Shown here one piece after another: positions 8,048 to 16,552 of a DNA stretch of 64,000 bases. The stretch comes from Pseudomonas sp. MAG733B (GTDB lineage: Bacteria; Pseudomonadota; Gammaproteobacteria; Pseudomonadales; Pseudomonadaceae): the NCBI RefSeq assembly GCF_036884845.1, contig NZ_CP145732.1, positions 6,076,001 through 6,140,000 of the forward strand, written 5' to 3'. The notes below the pieces were generated by a model. That model made no database searches and was not told where the DNA came from. It was given only the letters and a program-made list of their open reading frames with translations. How positions within the stretch are numbered: position 1 is the stretch's first letter; every line of letters starts with the position of its first letter. The position numbers and the translations under genes were made by a program.

Positions 8048-9016
8048 ATGGACACTTTGCAAAACATGCGCGCCTTCAGTTACGTGGCCGAAGCCGGCAG
8101 CTTCACCGCCGCCGCCGTGCAACTGGACACCACCACCGCCAACGTCTCGCGCGCGGTCTCCAACCTGGAAGCCCACCTGCAAACCCGCCTGCTCAACCGA
8201 ACGACCCGCCGCATCGCCCTGACCGAAGCCGGCAAGCGCTACCTGCTGCGCTGCGAGCAGATCCTGGCCTACGTCGAAGAAGCCGAAGCCGAAGCCAGCG
8301 ACGCCCACGCACGCCCGGCCGGGCAACTGAAAGTGCACACCATGACCGGCATTGGTCAGCACTTCGTGATCGACGCCATCGCCCGCTACCGCAAGACCCA
8401 CCCGGACGTGACCTTCGACCTGACCATGGCCAACCGCGTACCGGACTTGCTGGACGAGGGTTACGACGTGTCCATCGTCCTGGCCCGCGAACTGCCGGAC
8501 TCGGGCTTCGTCTCCCAGCGCCTGGGCATCACCTACAGCATCGTTTGCGCCTCCCCGGCCTACGTCAAAGCCAACGGCTGCGCACAAAAACCCAGCGACC
8601 TGCTCAACCACGCCTGCCTGCGCCTGGTGAGCCCGGTCATCCCCCTGGAAAAATGGGCCTTCGACGGCCCCGATGGCCAGGAAATGGTCACCATCAACAG
8701 CTCACCGTTCCTGGTGAACTCCGCCGACGCGATGAAATCCGCGATCACCAGCGGCATGGGCGTTGGCGTCCTGCCGCTGTACGCAGCGATCGACGGCTTG
8801 CGCGACGGCACGCTGGTGCGCGTCATGCCCAAATACCGCTCGCAGGAACTGAACCTGTATGCGATCTACCCTTCGCGGCAATATCTGGATGCGAAGATCA
8901 AGACCTGGGTGGAGTATCTGCGGGGGTCGCTGCCGGAGCTGTTGGCCGCGCATCAGGCGGAATTGGCGGCGTATGAATTGAGCGGGAGTCTGGGTGGGGT
9001 TCGGGTGGCGAATTGA
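8048..9016 (+). CDS. LysR-family transcriptional regulator
   Basis: A 322-residue regulator with an N-terminal winged helix-turn-helix (residues 1-60, AFSYVAEAGSFTAAAVQLDT and SRAVSNLEAHLQTRLLNRTT). A substrate-binding domain of the type-2 periplasmic fold (about 90-290) follows and should bind a small effector. It belongs to the large AaeR/CrgA-like subgroup. It is divergent from the four-gene efflux operon, with 271 bases between them, and is the likely regulator of that operon, as AaeR is for aaeXAB. The ATG at 8048 fits the family start (MDTLQNMRAF); an in-frame upstream extension has no family character. Confidence 0.9.
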   Translation: MDTLQNMRAFSYVAEAGSFTAAAVQLDTTTANVSRAVSNLEAHLQTRLLNRTTRRIALTEAGKRYLLRCEQILAYVEEAEAEASDAHARPAGQLKVHTMTGIGQHFVIDAIARYRKTHPDVTFDLTMANRVPDLLDEGYDVSIVLARELPDSGFVSQRLGITYSIVCASPAYVKANGCAQKPSDLLNHACLRLVSPVIPLEKWAFDGPDGQEMVTINSSPFLVNSADAMKSAITSGMGVGVLPLYAAIDGLRDGTLVRVMPKYRSQELNLYAIYPSRQYLDAKIKTWVEYLRGSLPELLAAHQAELAAYELSGSLGGVRVAN

Positions 9017-9074
9017 GTCGCTCCTACAATTAAATTGTGGCCATGCCTGTGAGAGATTGGTCGGATGGCAGACC

Positions 9075-9173
9075 GCTATCGCCAGCAGGCTGGCTCCCAC
9101 AGTTGGATTGGGTACATCCGTAGAAATCAGGTTGGCTGTCAGGCCGCCATCGCTGGCAAGCTAGCTCCCACAG
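9075..9173. repeat. Two REP units in direct orientation
   Basis: Two copies of a REP core in the same orientation (9080-9100 cgccagcaggctggctcccac and 9151-9171 cgctggcaagctagctcccac), with about 70 bases from start to start and related flanks. This differs from the inverted pairs elsewhere in the window. Confidence 0.75.
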
Positions 9174-9186
9174 TGGAGCGGCGTAC

Positions 9187-9577
9187 ACCCAGGCTTTTCA
9201 CCACTCAACAGGCCGAGCGTTAGCTCGCCTGCCGCTTTTGATCCACCCGCCCCATCGGAAGGCTGAGTGGAGGCGTTCATCCGGGGAGTGGCGCGCAGCG
9301 CCGTTCGACGCAGTCGAACACGCTGCATGTAGGTCGTCGCGCAGCAGACCGGAGGGCAGTGTCCCCGGATGAATACCGGAGCGAAGAAACCCCGAGCCTT
9401 AGCGAGGGGCCGTACGTTCGGGGCGAGACCTTTTGGTTCCTTTGGGCTGGGCCGGCACTCCGGCGTCTGCCAAAAGGGACTCGCCGTAAGGGCGAAACCC
9501 TAAGCCGCCGTGACCGCAGCAACGGATATGTACCCACTCAACCCACAGCCTGGTCGGCCCAGAGGCCGCCAAGGCCC
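9187..9577. repeat. Long dispersed-type intergenic repeat (~390 bases)
   Basis: A non-coding-looking block with dense dyads. A 12-base perfect inverted repeat (9276-9287 / 9362-9373, ttcatccgggga) encloses a second stem (gttcga at 9303-9308 / tcgaac at 9314-9319). I recall closely similar blocks, with phrases such as gagccttagcgaggggccg and cgtaagggcgaaaccctaag, in many intergenic sites of other Pseudomonas genomes. Both strands carry small open frames here, but with Arg/Ser-rich shadow-like translations and no start signals. Boundaries are estimated from memory of the conserved part. Confidence 0.6.
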
Positions 9578-9679
9578 AAACTGACAGCGCCGTCAGTTAG
9601 CAGTCACCTTCCCGACCCCCAAACAGGTTTATAAAGGAAAATACCTTTCGACCAAAACCAGCCCTGGCGCCCCACTCGC

Positions 9680-10840
9680 ATGCGAATCCAGCAAAAACCC
9701 GCCCTGCTCGTCGCCCTCCTGATCATCCTGGCAGCGCTGGGCCTGTGGTACGCCACCAAACCCGCCAAGGCAAAACTCGCCGCCCCCACCGCCATCCCCG
9801 TACGCGTGGTCAGCGTCGCCGAAAAAGACGTCCCCCGCTTCGTCAGCGGCATCGGCTCGGTCCTGTCCCTGCACAGCGTCGTCGTCCGCCCGCAAATCGA
9901 CGGCATCCTCACCAAAATCATGGTCAAGGAAGGCCAACTGGTGAAAAAAGGCGACCTGCTCGCCACCATCGACGACCGCTCGATCCGCGCCAGTCTCGAT
10001 CAGGCCCAGGCACAACTCGGCGAAAGCCAGGCGCAACTGCAAGTCGCACTGGTCAACCTCAAGCGCTACAAACTGCTGAGCGTCGACGACGGCGTTTCCA
10101 AACAGACCTACGACCAACAACAGGCACTGGTCAACCAGCTCAAGGCCACCGCTCAAGGCAATCAGGCTTCGATTGATGCCGCCCAAGTGCAACTGTCCTA
10201 CACGCAGATTCGTTCTCCGGTCACCGGTCGCGTCGGCATTCGTACCGTGGATGAGGGCAACTTCCTGCGCATGACCGACACCCAAGGCCTGTTCACCGTC
10301 ACCCAGATCGACCCGATCGCCGTCGAGTTCTCCCTGCCGCAACAAATGCTGCCGACCCTGCAAGGCCTGATCAGCGATCCGCAACACGCTCAGGTAAAGG
10401 CCTACATCGGTGCCGACACCGATGGCGAAACCGGCAACCTGCTGGGCGAAGGCCATCTGACCCTGATCGATAACCAGATCAACGCCAACACCGGCACCAT
10501 CCGCGCCAAGGCCGAATTCAACAACGCCGGGCAGAAGCTCTGGCCAGGCCTGCTGGTGACGGTAAAGATTCAGACAGCACTGGATAAAGATGCGCTGGTC
10601 GTACCGCCAAACGTCGTACAACGTGGCCTCGATCAGCATTTCGTCTATCGCCTCAATGGCGACAAAGTCGAAACCGTGCCGGTGCAAATGGTCTATCAGG
10701 ACAGCGGCCAGAACATCATCAAAGGCGTGCAGCCTGGGGATAAGTTGGTCAGCGACGGTCAGTCGCGACTCAAGCCCGGCTCGACGGTGCAGGTGCTGAC
10801 CGATCCGCCGCAAGTGGTGCAATCGGAGTCGACACCATGA
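9680..10840 (+). CDS. RND efflux periplasmic adaptor (MdtA/MexA-like)
   Basis: A 386-residue membrane fusion protein. An N-terminal anchor (about residues 8-26) is followed by the lipoyl half-motifs (VVRPQIDGILTKIMVKEGQL and SPVTGRVGIRTVDEGNFLRM) around an Ala/Gln-rich alpha-hairpin (~90-165), then the beta-barrel and membrane-proximal domains (VVPPNVVQRGLDQHFVY). It bridges the RND permease to an outer membrane channel. Its stop overlaps the permease start by 4 bases (ATGA), so the two are translationally coupled. No outer membrane factor gene is present in this operon. The 5' region is occupied by a repeat block, so its promoter should be in the last ~100 bases before the ATG. Confidence 0.93.
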   Translation: MRIQQKPALLVALLIILAALGLWYATKPAKAKLAAPTAIPVRVVSVAEKDVPRFVSGIGSVLSLHSVVVRPQIDGILTKIMVKEGQLVKKGDLLATIDDRSIRASLDQAQAQLGESQAQLQVALVNLKRYKLLSVDDGVSKQTYDQQQALVNQLKATAQGNQASIDAAQVQLSYTQIRSPVTGRVGIRTVDEGNFLRMTDTQGLFTVTQIDPIAVEFSLPQQMLPTLQGLISDPQHAQVKAYIGADTDGETGNLLGEGHLTLIDNQINANTGTIRAKAEFNNAGQKLWPGLLVTVKIQTALDKDALVVPPNVVQRGLDQHFVYRLNGDKVETVPVQMVYQDSGQNIIKGVQPGDKLVSDGQSRLKPGSTVQVLTDPPQVVQSESTP

Positions 10841-13800
10841 AGGGCCATGGTTCGGTTTCAGCCTGGTGCATCGATCACCCGGTGGCGACCATTCTCCTGA
10901 CCTTTGCCTTGGTGCTGCTGGGCGCAATCGCCTTCCCCCGCCTGCCCATCGCGCCGCTGCCGGAAGCGGAGTTCCCGACCATCCAGGTCGCCGCACAACT
11001 GCCCGGCGCCAGCCCGGAAACCATGGCATCGTCGGTCGCCACACCCCTCGAAGTGCAATTCAGCGCCATCCCCGGCGTGACCCAGATGACATCGAGCAGT
11101 GCGCTCGGTTCGACCAACCTGACCCTGCAATTCACCCTCGACAAGAGCATCGACACCGCCGCCCAGGAAGTCCAGGCCGCGATCAACACCGCCGCCGGCA
11201 AGCTGCCCAAGGACATGCCGAACCTGCCGACCTGGCGCAAGGTCAACCCGGCCGACAGCCCGGTACTGATCCTCAGCGTCAACTCGTCGCTGATGCCCGG
11301 CCCGGAGCTCAGCGACTTGACTGAAACCCTGTTGTCCCGTCAGCTCAGTCAGGTCGACGGTGTAGGACAGGTCGCCATTACCGGTCAGCAACGTCCGGCG
11401 ATTCGCGTCCAGGTCTCGGCGGACAAACTGGCAGCAATCGGCCTGACCCTCGCCGACATTCGTCTGGCGATCCAGCAAACCAGCCTCAATCTGGCCAAAG
11501 GTGCGCTGTACGGCGAGTCGAGCATTTCAACGCTTTCGACCAACGATCAACTGTTCCATCCCGACGAATACAGCCAGTTGATCGTTTCCTACAAGGATGG
11601 CGCACCGGTTCACCTCAAGGACGTCGCCAAAGTCGTCAACGGTTCGGAAGATGCCTACGTGCAGGCTTGGGCCGGCTCACAGCCAGGCGTGAACCTGGTG
11701 ATCTTCCGCCAGCCCGGCGCCAACATCGTCGAGACCGTGGATCGCATTCAGGCGGCACTGCCGGGGCTGGAAGCGATGCTGCCGGCCTCGGTGCAGGTCA
11801 AGGTGCTGATCGACCGCACCCAGACCATCCGCGCGTCCTTGCATGAAGTGGAAATTACCCTGCTGATTGCCGTCATGCTGGTGGTGGCGGTGATGGCGTT
11901 GTTCCTGCGCCAGCTGTCAGCCACGTTGATTGTGTCGGCGGTACTCGGTGTGTCGCTGATTGCCAGTTTTGCCCTGATGTATGTAATGGGCTTCAGCCTG
12001 AATAACCTGACGCTGGTGGCGATCGTGGTGGCCGTGGGGTTTGTGGTCGACGATGCAATCGTGGTGGTGGAAAACATTCACCGCCACCTGGAGGCCGGCG
12101 ACGGCATGCGCGAGGCGGCGATCAAAGGCGCCGGGGAAATCGGTTTTACCGTGGTGTCGATCAGTTTCTCGCTGGTGGCGGCGTTCATTCCGCTGCTGTT
12201 CATGGGCGGCGTGGTCGGGCGGCTGTTCAAGGAATTCGCCCTGACCGCCACCTCGACCATCATGATTTCGGTGGTGGTCTCGCTGACCTTGGCGCCGACG
12301 CTGGCCGCGCTGTTCATGCGCGCGCCGGTGCATCATGCCCACGACAAACCGGGCTTCGGTGAACGCCTGCTGGCGTGGTACGAAAAAGGCCTGCGCCGCG
12401 CCCTCGCCCACCAGAAAACCATGATCGGCGTGTTCGCTGTGTCGCTGGCTCTGGCCGTCGCCGGTTACATCTTTATTCCCAAAGGTTTCTTCCCGATTCA
12501 GGACACCGGTTTCGTCCTCGGCACCACCGAAGCCGCCGCCGATATTTCCTACGGCGACATGGTGAAAAAACACCTGGCGATGGCCGAAATCGTCGCTGCC
12601 GACCCCGCAGTCGAAACCTTCTCGCACTCGGTTGGCGTATCCGGCAGTAACCAGACCATCGCCAACGGCCGGTTCTGGATCACCCTGAAAAAACGCGGTG
12701 ACCGCGATGTCTCGGCCAGCCAGTTCATCGACCGGATTCGCCCGCAACTGATGAAAGTACCGGGCATCGTCCTGTACCTGCGTGCAGGGCAAGACATCAA
12801 CCTCAGTTCCGGCCCGAGCCGCGCCCAGTATCAATACGTGCTCAAGAGCAACGATGGCCCGACCCTGAGCACCTGGACCCAGCGCCTGACGGAAAAACTG
12901 CGGGCCAATCCGGCGTTCCGCGATATTTCCAATGACCTGCAACTGGGCGGCAGCATCACCCACATCAGCATCGACCGCAGCGCCGCAGCCCGTTTTGGCC
13001 TGACCGCCAGCGATGTCGACGAAGCGCTGTACGACGCATTCGGTCAGCGCCAGATCAACGAATTCCAGACCCAGATCAACCAGTACAACGTGATTCTGGA
13101 ACTGGACACCAAGCAGCGCGGCAAGGCCGAAAGTCTCAACTACTTCTACCTGCGCTCGCCCCTGAGCGGCGAGATGGTGCCGCTGTCGGCGCTGGCTAAA
13201 TTCGATGCGCCGACCATCGGCCCGCTGTCCATCGCCCACGATGGCATGTTCCCGGCCGCCAACCTGTCGTTCAACCTCGCGCCCGGCGTGGCGTTGGGCG
13301 ATGCGGTGATCATGCTCAATCAGGCGAAGGCCGACATCGGCATGCCGGCGGCCATCAGCGGTAACTTCCAGGGCGCGGCGCAGGCGTTCCAGAGTTCGCT
13401 GGCCAGTCAGCCGTGGCTGATTCTGGCGGCGCTGGTGGCGGTGTACATCATTCTCGGCGTGCTCTACGAGAGCTTCGTGCATCCGCTGACGATCATTTCG
13501 ACGCTGCCTTCGGCCGGCCTCGGTGCAGTGATCATGTTGTGGATCTGCGGCCAGGATTTTTCGATCATGGCGCTGATCGGGCTGGTGCTGTTGATCGGTA
13601 TCGTGAAGAAGAACGGCATCCTGATGATCGACTTCGCCCTCGAAGCGCAGCGCAACGGTGGCTTGTCGCCGGAAGAGGCAATCTTCAAGGCCTGTATCAC
13701 GCGGTTCCGACCGATCATCATGACCACCCTCGCCGCCCTGCTCGGCGCCCTGCCGCTGATGCTCGGCTACGGCACCGGCGCCGAACTGCGCCAACCCTTG

Positions 13801-13950
13801 GGGATTGCGGTGGTTGGTGGCTTGCTGGTGAGCCAGGCGCTGACGCTGTTCACCACGCCGGTCATATACTTATGGCTTGAGCGATTATTTCATCGGCACA
13901 CTCTCTCACCAGCGCCTCCGCCCGTGCCGGCGCTGGCGACCACAGACTGA
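10837..13950 (+). CDS. RND-family multidrug efflux permease (HAE-1/MdtB-like)
   Basis: A full-length 1037-residue inner-membrane proton antiporter. The first helix is near residues 12-30, the TM4 motif VGFVVDDAIVVVENI carries the paired Asp405-Asp406 of the proton relay, and two large periplasmic loops (about 35-335 and 560-860) flank the helix bundles. The DD pair marks a drug-type (HAE) pump; heavy-metal pumps have a different TM4 motif. It is coupled to the adaptor upstream and is followed 9 bases later by the response regulator gene, so pump and two-component system probably share a transcript. Confidence 0.95.
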   Translation: MKGHGSVSAWCIDHPVATILLTFALVLLGAIAFPRLPIAPLPEAEFPTIQVAAQLPGASPETMASSVATPLEVQFSAIPGVTQMTSSSALGSTNLTLQFTLDKSIDTAAQEVQAAINTAAGKLPKDMPNLPTWRKVNPADSPVLILSVNSSLMPGPELSDLTETLLSRQLSQVDGVGQVAITGQQRPAIRVQVSADKLAAIGLTLADIRLAIQQTSLNLAKGALYGESSISTLSTNDQLFHPDEYSQLIVSYKDGAPVHLKDVAKVVNGSEDAYVQAWAGSQPGVNLVIFRQPGANIVETVDRIQAALPGLEAMLPASVQVKVLIDRTQTIRASLHEVEITLLIAVMLVVAVMALFLRQLSATLIVSAVLGVSLIASFALMYVMGFSLNNLTLVAIVVAVGFVVDDAIVVVENIHRHLEAGDGMREAAIKGAGEIGFTVVSISFSLVAAFIPLLFMGGVVGRLFKEFALTATSTIMISVVVSLTLAPTLAALFMRAPVHHAHDKPGFGERLLAWYEKGLRRALAHQKTMIGVFAVSLALAVAGYIFIPKGFFPIQDTGFVLGTTEAAADISYGDMVKKHLAMAEIVAADPAVETFSHSVGVSGSNQTIANGRFWITLKKRGDRDVSASQFIDRIRPQLMKVPGIVLYLRAGQDINLSSGPSRAQYQYVLKSNDGPTLSTWTQRLTEKLRANPAFRDISNDLQLGGSITHISIDRSAAARFGLTASDVDEALYDAFGQRQINEFQTQINQYNVILELDTKQRGKAESLNYFYLRSPLSGEMVPLSALAKFDAPTIGPLSIAHDGMFPAANLSFNLAPGVALGDAVIMLNQAKADIGMPAAISGNFQGAAQAFQSSLASQPWLILAALVAVYIILGVLYESFVHPLTIISTLPSAGLGAVIMLWICGQDFSIMALIGLVLLIGIVKKNGILMIDFALEAQRNGGLSPEEAIFKACITRFRPIIMTTLAALLGALPLMLGYGTGAELRQPLGIAVVGGLLVSQALTLFTTPVIYLWLERLFHRHTLSPAPPPVPALATTD

Positions 13951-13959
13951 GGCGGGGTC

Positions 13960-14637
13960 ATGCGCGTTCTGATTATCGAAGACGAAGAAAAAACCGCGGA
14001 CTATCTGCACCGCGGCCTGACGGAACAGGGTTACACCGTGGACCTCGCCCGCGATGGGGTCGAGGGTCTGCACCTGGCGCTGGAAAGCGACTACGCGGTG
14101 ATCGTCCTCGACGTGATGTTGCCGGGCCTTGATGGCTTTGGCGTGCTGCGCGCGCTGCGTGCACGCAAGCAAACCCCGGTGATCATGCTCACCGCCCGCG
14201 AGCGTGTCGAAGACCGCATCAGAGGCCTGCGCGATGGCGCCGACGATTACCTGGGCAAGCCGTTTTCCTTCCTCGAACTGGTGGCGCGCCTGCAAGCGCT
14301 GACCCGCCGCAGCGGCGGCCATGAACCGGTGCAAGTGAGCATTGCCGACCTGTGGATAGATTTGATCAGCCGCAAGGCGACCCGCGCGGGCTCGCGTCTG
14401 GACCTGACCGCCAAGGAGTTTTCGCTGCTCAGCGTTTTGGCCCGGCGTCAGGGTGAAATCCTCTCGAAAACCGCCATCGCCGAAATGGTCTGGGACATCA
14501 ATTTCGACAGCGACGCCAACGTCGTCGAAGTGGCGATCAAACGCCTGAGGGCCAAGCTCGACGGGCCGTTCGAAGAGAAATTGCTGCACACGATCCGGGG
14601 CATGGGTTATGTGCTGGAGAGCCGTGGTGTCCAGTAA
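13960..14637 (+). CDS. OmpR/PhoB-family response regulator (CopR/CzcR/IrlR type)
   Basis: A 225-residue regulator. The receiver domain (1-~118) has Asp51 in VLDVMLP as phosphorylation site and Lys100 in YLGKPF, where the usual residue before Lys is Val. A winged-helix DNA-binding domain (~125-222) follows, with DLTAKEFSLLSVLARRQGE and the recognition helix region VVEVAIKRLRAKLD. The sequence resembles regulators usually named heavy metal response regulators. It starts 9 bases after the RND permease stop and overlaps the sensor kinase gene, so it likely controls the pump operon. The ATG at 13960 follows gaggcgggg. Confidence 0.92.
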   Translation: MRVLIIEDEEKTADYLHRGLTEQGYTVDLARDGVEGLHLALESDYAVIVLDVMLPGLDGFGVLRALRARKQTPVIMLTARERVEDRIRGLRDGADDYLGKPFSFLELVARLQALTRRSGGHEPVQVSIADLWIDLISRKATRAGSRLDLTAKEFSLLSVLARRQGEILSKTAIAEMVWDINFDSDANVVEVAIKRLRAKLDGPFEEKLLHTIRGMGYVLESRGVQ

Positions 14638-15991
14638 CTCGATTGCGCTGCGCCTGAGCGGGATGTTCACGCTGGTGGCACTTTTGGTGTTTTTGTTGAT
14701 CGGTTGGGCACTCTACCAACAGGTCGACAAGGGGCTTGGCTTGTTGCCCGAAGCGGAACTGGACGCGCGTTACAGCGTGCTCGAATCCACCGTCGGCCGT
14801 TACGGCACGCCCGAGCATTGGGTGAAGATCAACAACAAGCTCAAGTTGCTCGGCGAAGAAGACAAGCGCATCAGTTTCTGGATCGTCAGCGGCGATCCTC
14901 GCTATGAATACGGCAACCCGACGCCGCAGATCCGCGCTTTTGCCGAAGGGCCGCTGGGCATGCGCGACATGCAGCTGCCGGATCAGCCCTACCCGCTGAA
15001 AGTGCTGGTCAGCCAGTTTCCGGCCAAGGACCAGCGCCCGCCGCTGCGCTTCATGATCGGCATCGACACCGAGACCTTTCACCAGACGCAACACCAACTG
15101 CTGATCGCGCTGATTGCACTGGCGATTGTCGGCGTGCTGATGGCTTCGGCGCTGGGGTATTGGGTGGCGCGGATCGGCCTCAAACCGTTGATCAAACTGT
15201 CCCATGAAGCCCAGCGATTGGCCCCACCGTTGCGCTCGGGGCGCTTGCGACTGTCGCCGTTGCCGCCGGAACTGAATCAGTTCGTCAACTCGTTCAACTC
15301 CACGCTGGAGCGGGTCGAACAGGCCTACTCGCGGCTGGAATCGTTCAACGCCGATGTCGCCCATGAACTGCGTTCGCCGTTGACCAACCTGATCGGCCAG
15401 ACCCAGGTGGCGCTGACTCGCGGACGTTCCGCCGAACATTACTTCGAGGTGCTGCAATCGAACCTCGAAGAGCTTGAACGACTGCGTTCGATCATCAACG
15501 ACATGCTATTCCTCGCCAGCGCCGATCAGGGCAGCAAGGCCACCAAGCTGACGTCCACTTCGTTGGCTGATGAGGTGGCGACGACCCTGGAATACCTGGA
15601 CTTCATTCTTGAGGACGCTCGGGTCGAGGTGCAGGTCAGCGGTGATGCCCAGGTGCGAATCGAGATCGCGCATCTGCGCCGGGCGCTGATCAACCTGTTG
15701 AGCAACGCGGTGCAGCACACCGAGCCCGGGCAAGTGATTCAGGTACGCATCGAAGCCGAGGAGCATCAGGTCAGCATCGGCGTCGCCAACCCCGGATTAC
15801 CGATTGCCAGCGAGCATCTTCCGCGCCTGTTCGAACGCTTCTACCGTGTCGACGCTTCGCGCAGCAATAGCGGCAACAATCACGGTCTGGGGCTGGCGAT
15901 CGTCAAGGCAATTGCGCTGATGCACGGCGGCGATGTGTTTGTGCGCAGTGACCATGGAATGAATACTTTCGGTATCCATCTGCCTGTCTGA
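14627..15991 (+). CDS. Heavy-metal-type sensor histidine kinase
   Basis: A ~454-residue membrane kinase. TM1 is at about residues 11-29, a periplasmic sensor domain covers ~30-155, TM2 is at ~158-178 and a HAMP region follows. The HisKA domain has the phospho-acceptor His246 in ADVAHELRSPLTN, and the ATPase has the N box LINLLSNAVQHT and G box NNHGLGLAIVKAI. I choose a GTG start at 14627, because ggagag stands 6 bases upstream and the reading gives VSSNSIALRLSG; this start overlaps the regulator gene by 11 bases. An ATG at 14609 would add six atypical residues. The domain set matches CusS/CzcS/IrlS kinases, but the pump it accompanies is of the drug type. Confidence 0.9.
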   Translation: MSSNSIALRLSGMFTLVALLVFLLIGWALYQQVDKGLGLLPEAELDARYSVLESTVGRYGTPEHWVKINNKLKLLGEEDKRISFWIVSGDPRYEYGNPTPQIRAFAEGPLGMRDMQLPDQPYPLKVLVSQFPAKDQRPPLRFMIGIDTETFHQTQHQLLIALIALAIVGVLMASALGYWVARIGLKPLIKLSHEAQRLAPPLRSGRLRLSPLPPELNQFVNSFNSTLERVEQAYSRLESFNADVAHELRSPLTNLIGQTQVALTRGRSAEHYFEVLQSNLEELERLRSIINDMLFLASADQGSKATKLTSTSLADEVATTLEYLDFILEDARVEVQVSGDAQVRIEIAHLRRALINLLSNAVQHTEPGQVIQVRIEAEEHQVSIGVANPGLPIASEHLPRLFERFYRVDASRSNSGNNHGLGLAIVKAIALMHGGDVFVRSDHGMNTFGIHLPV

Positions 15992-16127
15992 CAGGTTGGG
16001 GCTGCGTTCGGACGATCTTTGCTTTTTGCGTAACAGTCCTTTCATGAATCCGCTCTTTTTCCCGGCGCCCGACATCCCTATCTTTGCCCGCACCAAACAG
16101 CACTTGCCAAGCAAGAAGGTTTTAAAG

Positions 16128-16352
16128 ATGTCCAACAGTATGGGTATTGCCAGCGCTTTCGTTTTGTCCTCTTTGTTCCTGTCTCCTTTCGCCATGGCTG
16201 AAGAGTCGCAGGCCTTCGTCGCACACAACAGCGCACGCGCCGCCGCTTTCGAAGAGCAGCAGATCGAGATGACAGCCAAAGCCCAGGAAGCCACCCAGGC
16301 TCCGCAAGCATCCAGCACTGAGGACCAGACCCAGGCCCTGAAAGACAGCTGA
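16128..16352 (+). CDS. Small secreted/periplasmic protein of unknown function
   Basis: A 74-residue protein with a clear Sec signal peptide (hydrophobic 7-20, cleavage predicted after AMA at ~25). The mature part of about 50 residues is hydrophilic, rich in Gln, Ala and Glu, with no Cys and likely disordered or helical (ARAAAFEEQQIEMTAKAQEA). AGAAGG-like bases (agaagg) stand 9 bases before the ATG. It lies 136 bases after the sensor kinase and before a good terminator, so it may be the last gene of the pump/two-component operon. I do not recognise the family. Confidence 0.6.
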   Translation: MSNSMGIASAFVLSSLFLSPFAMAEESQAFVAHNSARAAAFEEQQIEMTAKAQEATQAPQASSTEDQTQALKDS

Positions 16353-16420
16353 TTTCTGCGCCTCGCTCCAGTTTCCCTCGACACTTTTCATCGGCTCTTC
16401 CCCTTGGAAAGTTGCCCGCC

Positions 16421-16448
16421 AAGCCGCTGCCATCAGCGGCTTTTTTTC
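16421..16448 (+). terminator. Rho-independent terminator
   Basis: The stem gccgctg / cagcggc with loop ccat is followed by seven T residues. It ends the unit containing the small secreted protein and lies 105 bases before the diguanylate cyclase gene. Confidence 0.8.
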
Positions 16449-16552
16449 GTTTTGACTTAACTGTTGTTCATTGCAAATGCCGCAACGATGGCCGCCGGCT
16501 GCTAGGGTTATGGGACTACGCTTACCCAGTCATTCCAGCAGACATCAGCCCC

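Larger units (their letters stand above)
9017..9679. other. Gene-free interval of 663 bases
   Basis: Between the LysR gene and the RND operon I find no credible gene. The interval is filled by two direct REP units and the long dispersed-type repeat, followed by about 100 bases of leader for the RND adaptor gene. Confidence 0.75.

Noticed and set aside
9277..9537. Small open frames on both strands within the long repeat
   Set aside because: Arg/Ser/Pro-rich translation, no ribosome-binding site, and the block looks like a structured dispersed repeat rather than a gene.
11917..13794. A 625-codon open frame on the minus strand
   Set aside because: Antisense to the RND permease, which has complete family motifs; the shadow is Gln/His/Arg-rich with none.
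14609..14626. ATG at 14609 as the sensor kinase start
   Set aside because: It has no suitably spaced ribosome-binding site and adds residues atypical for the family; GTG at 14627 has ggagag upstream.
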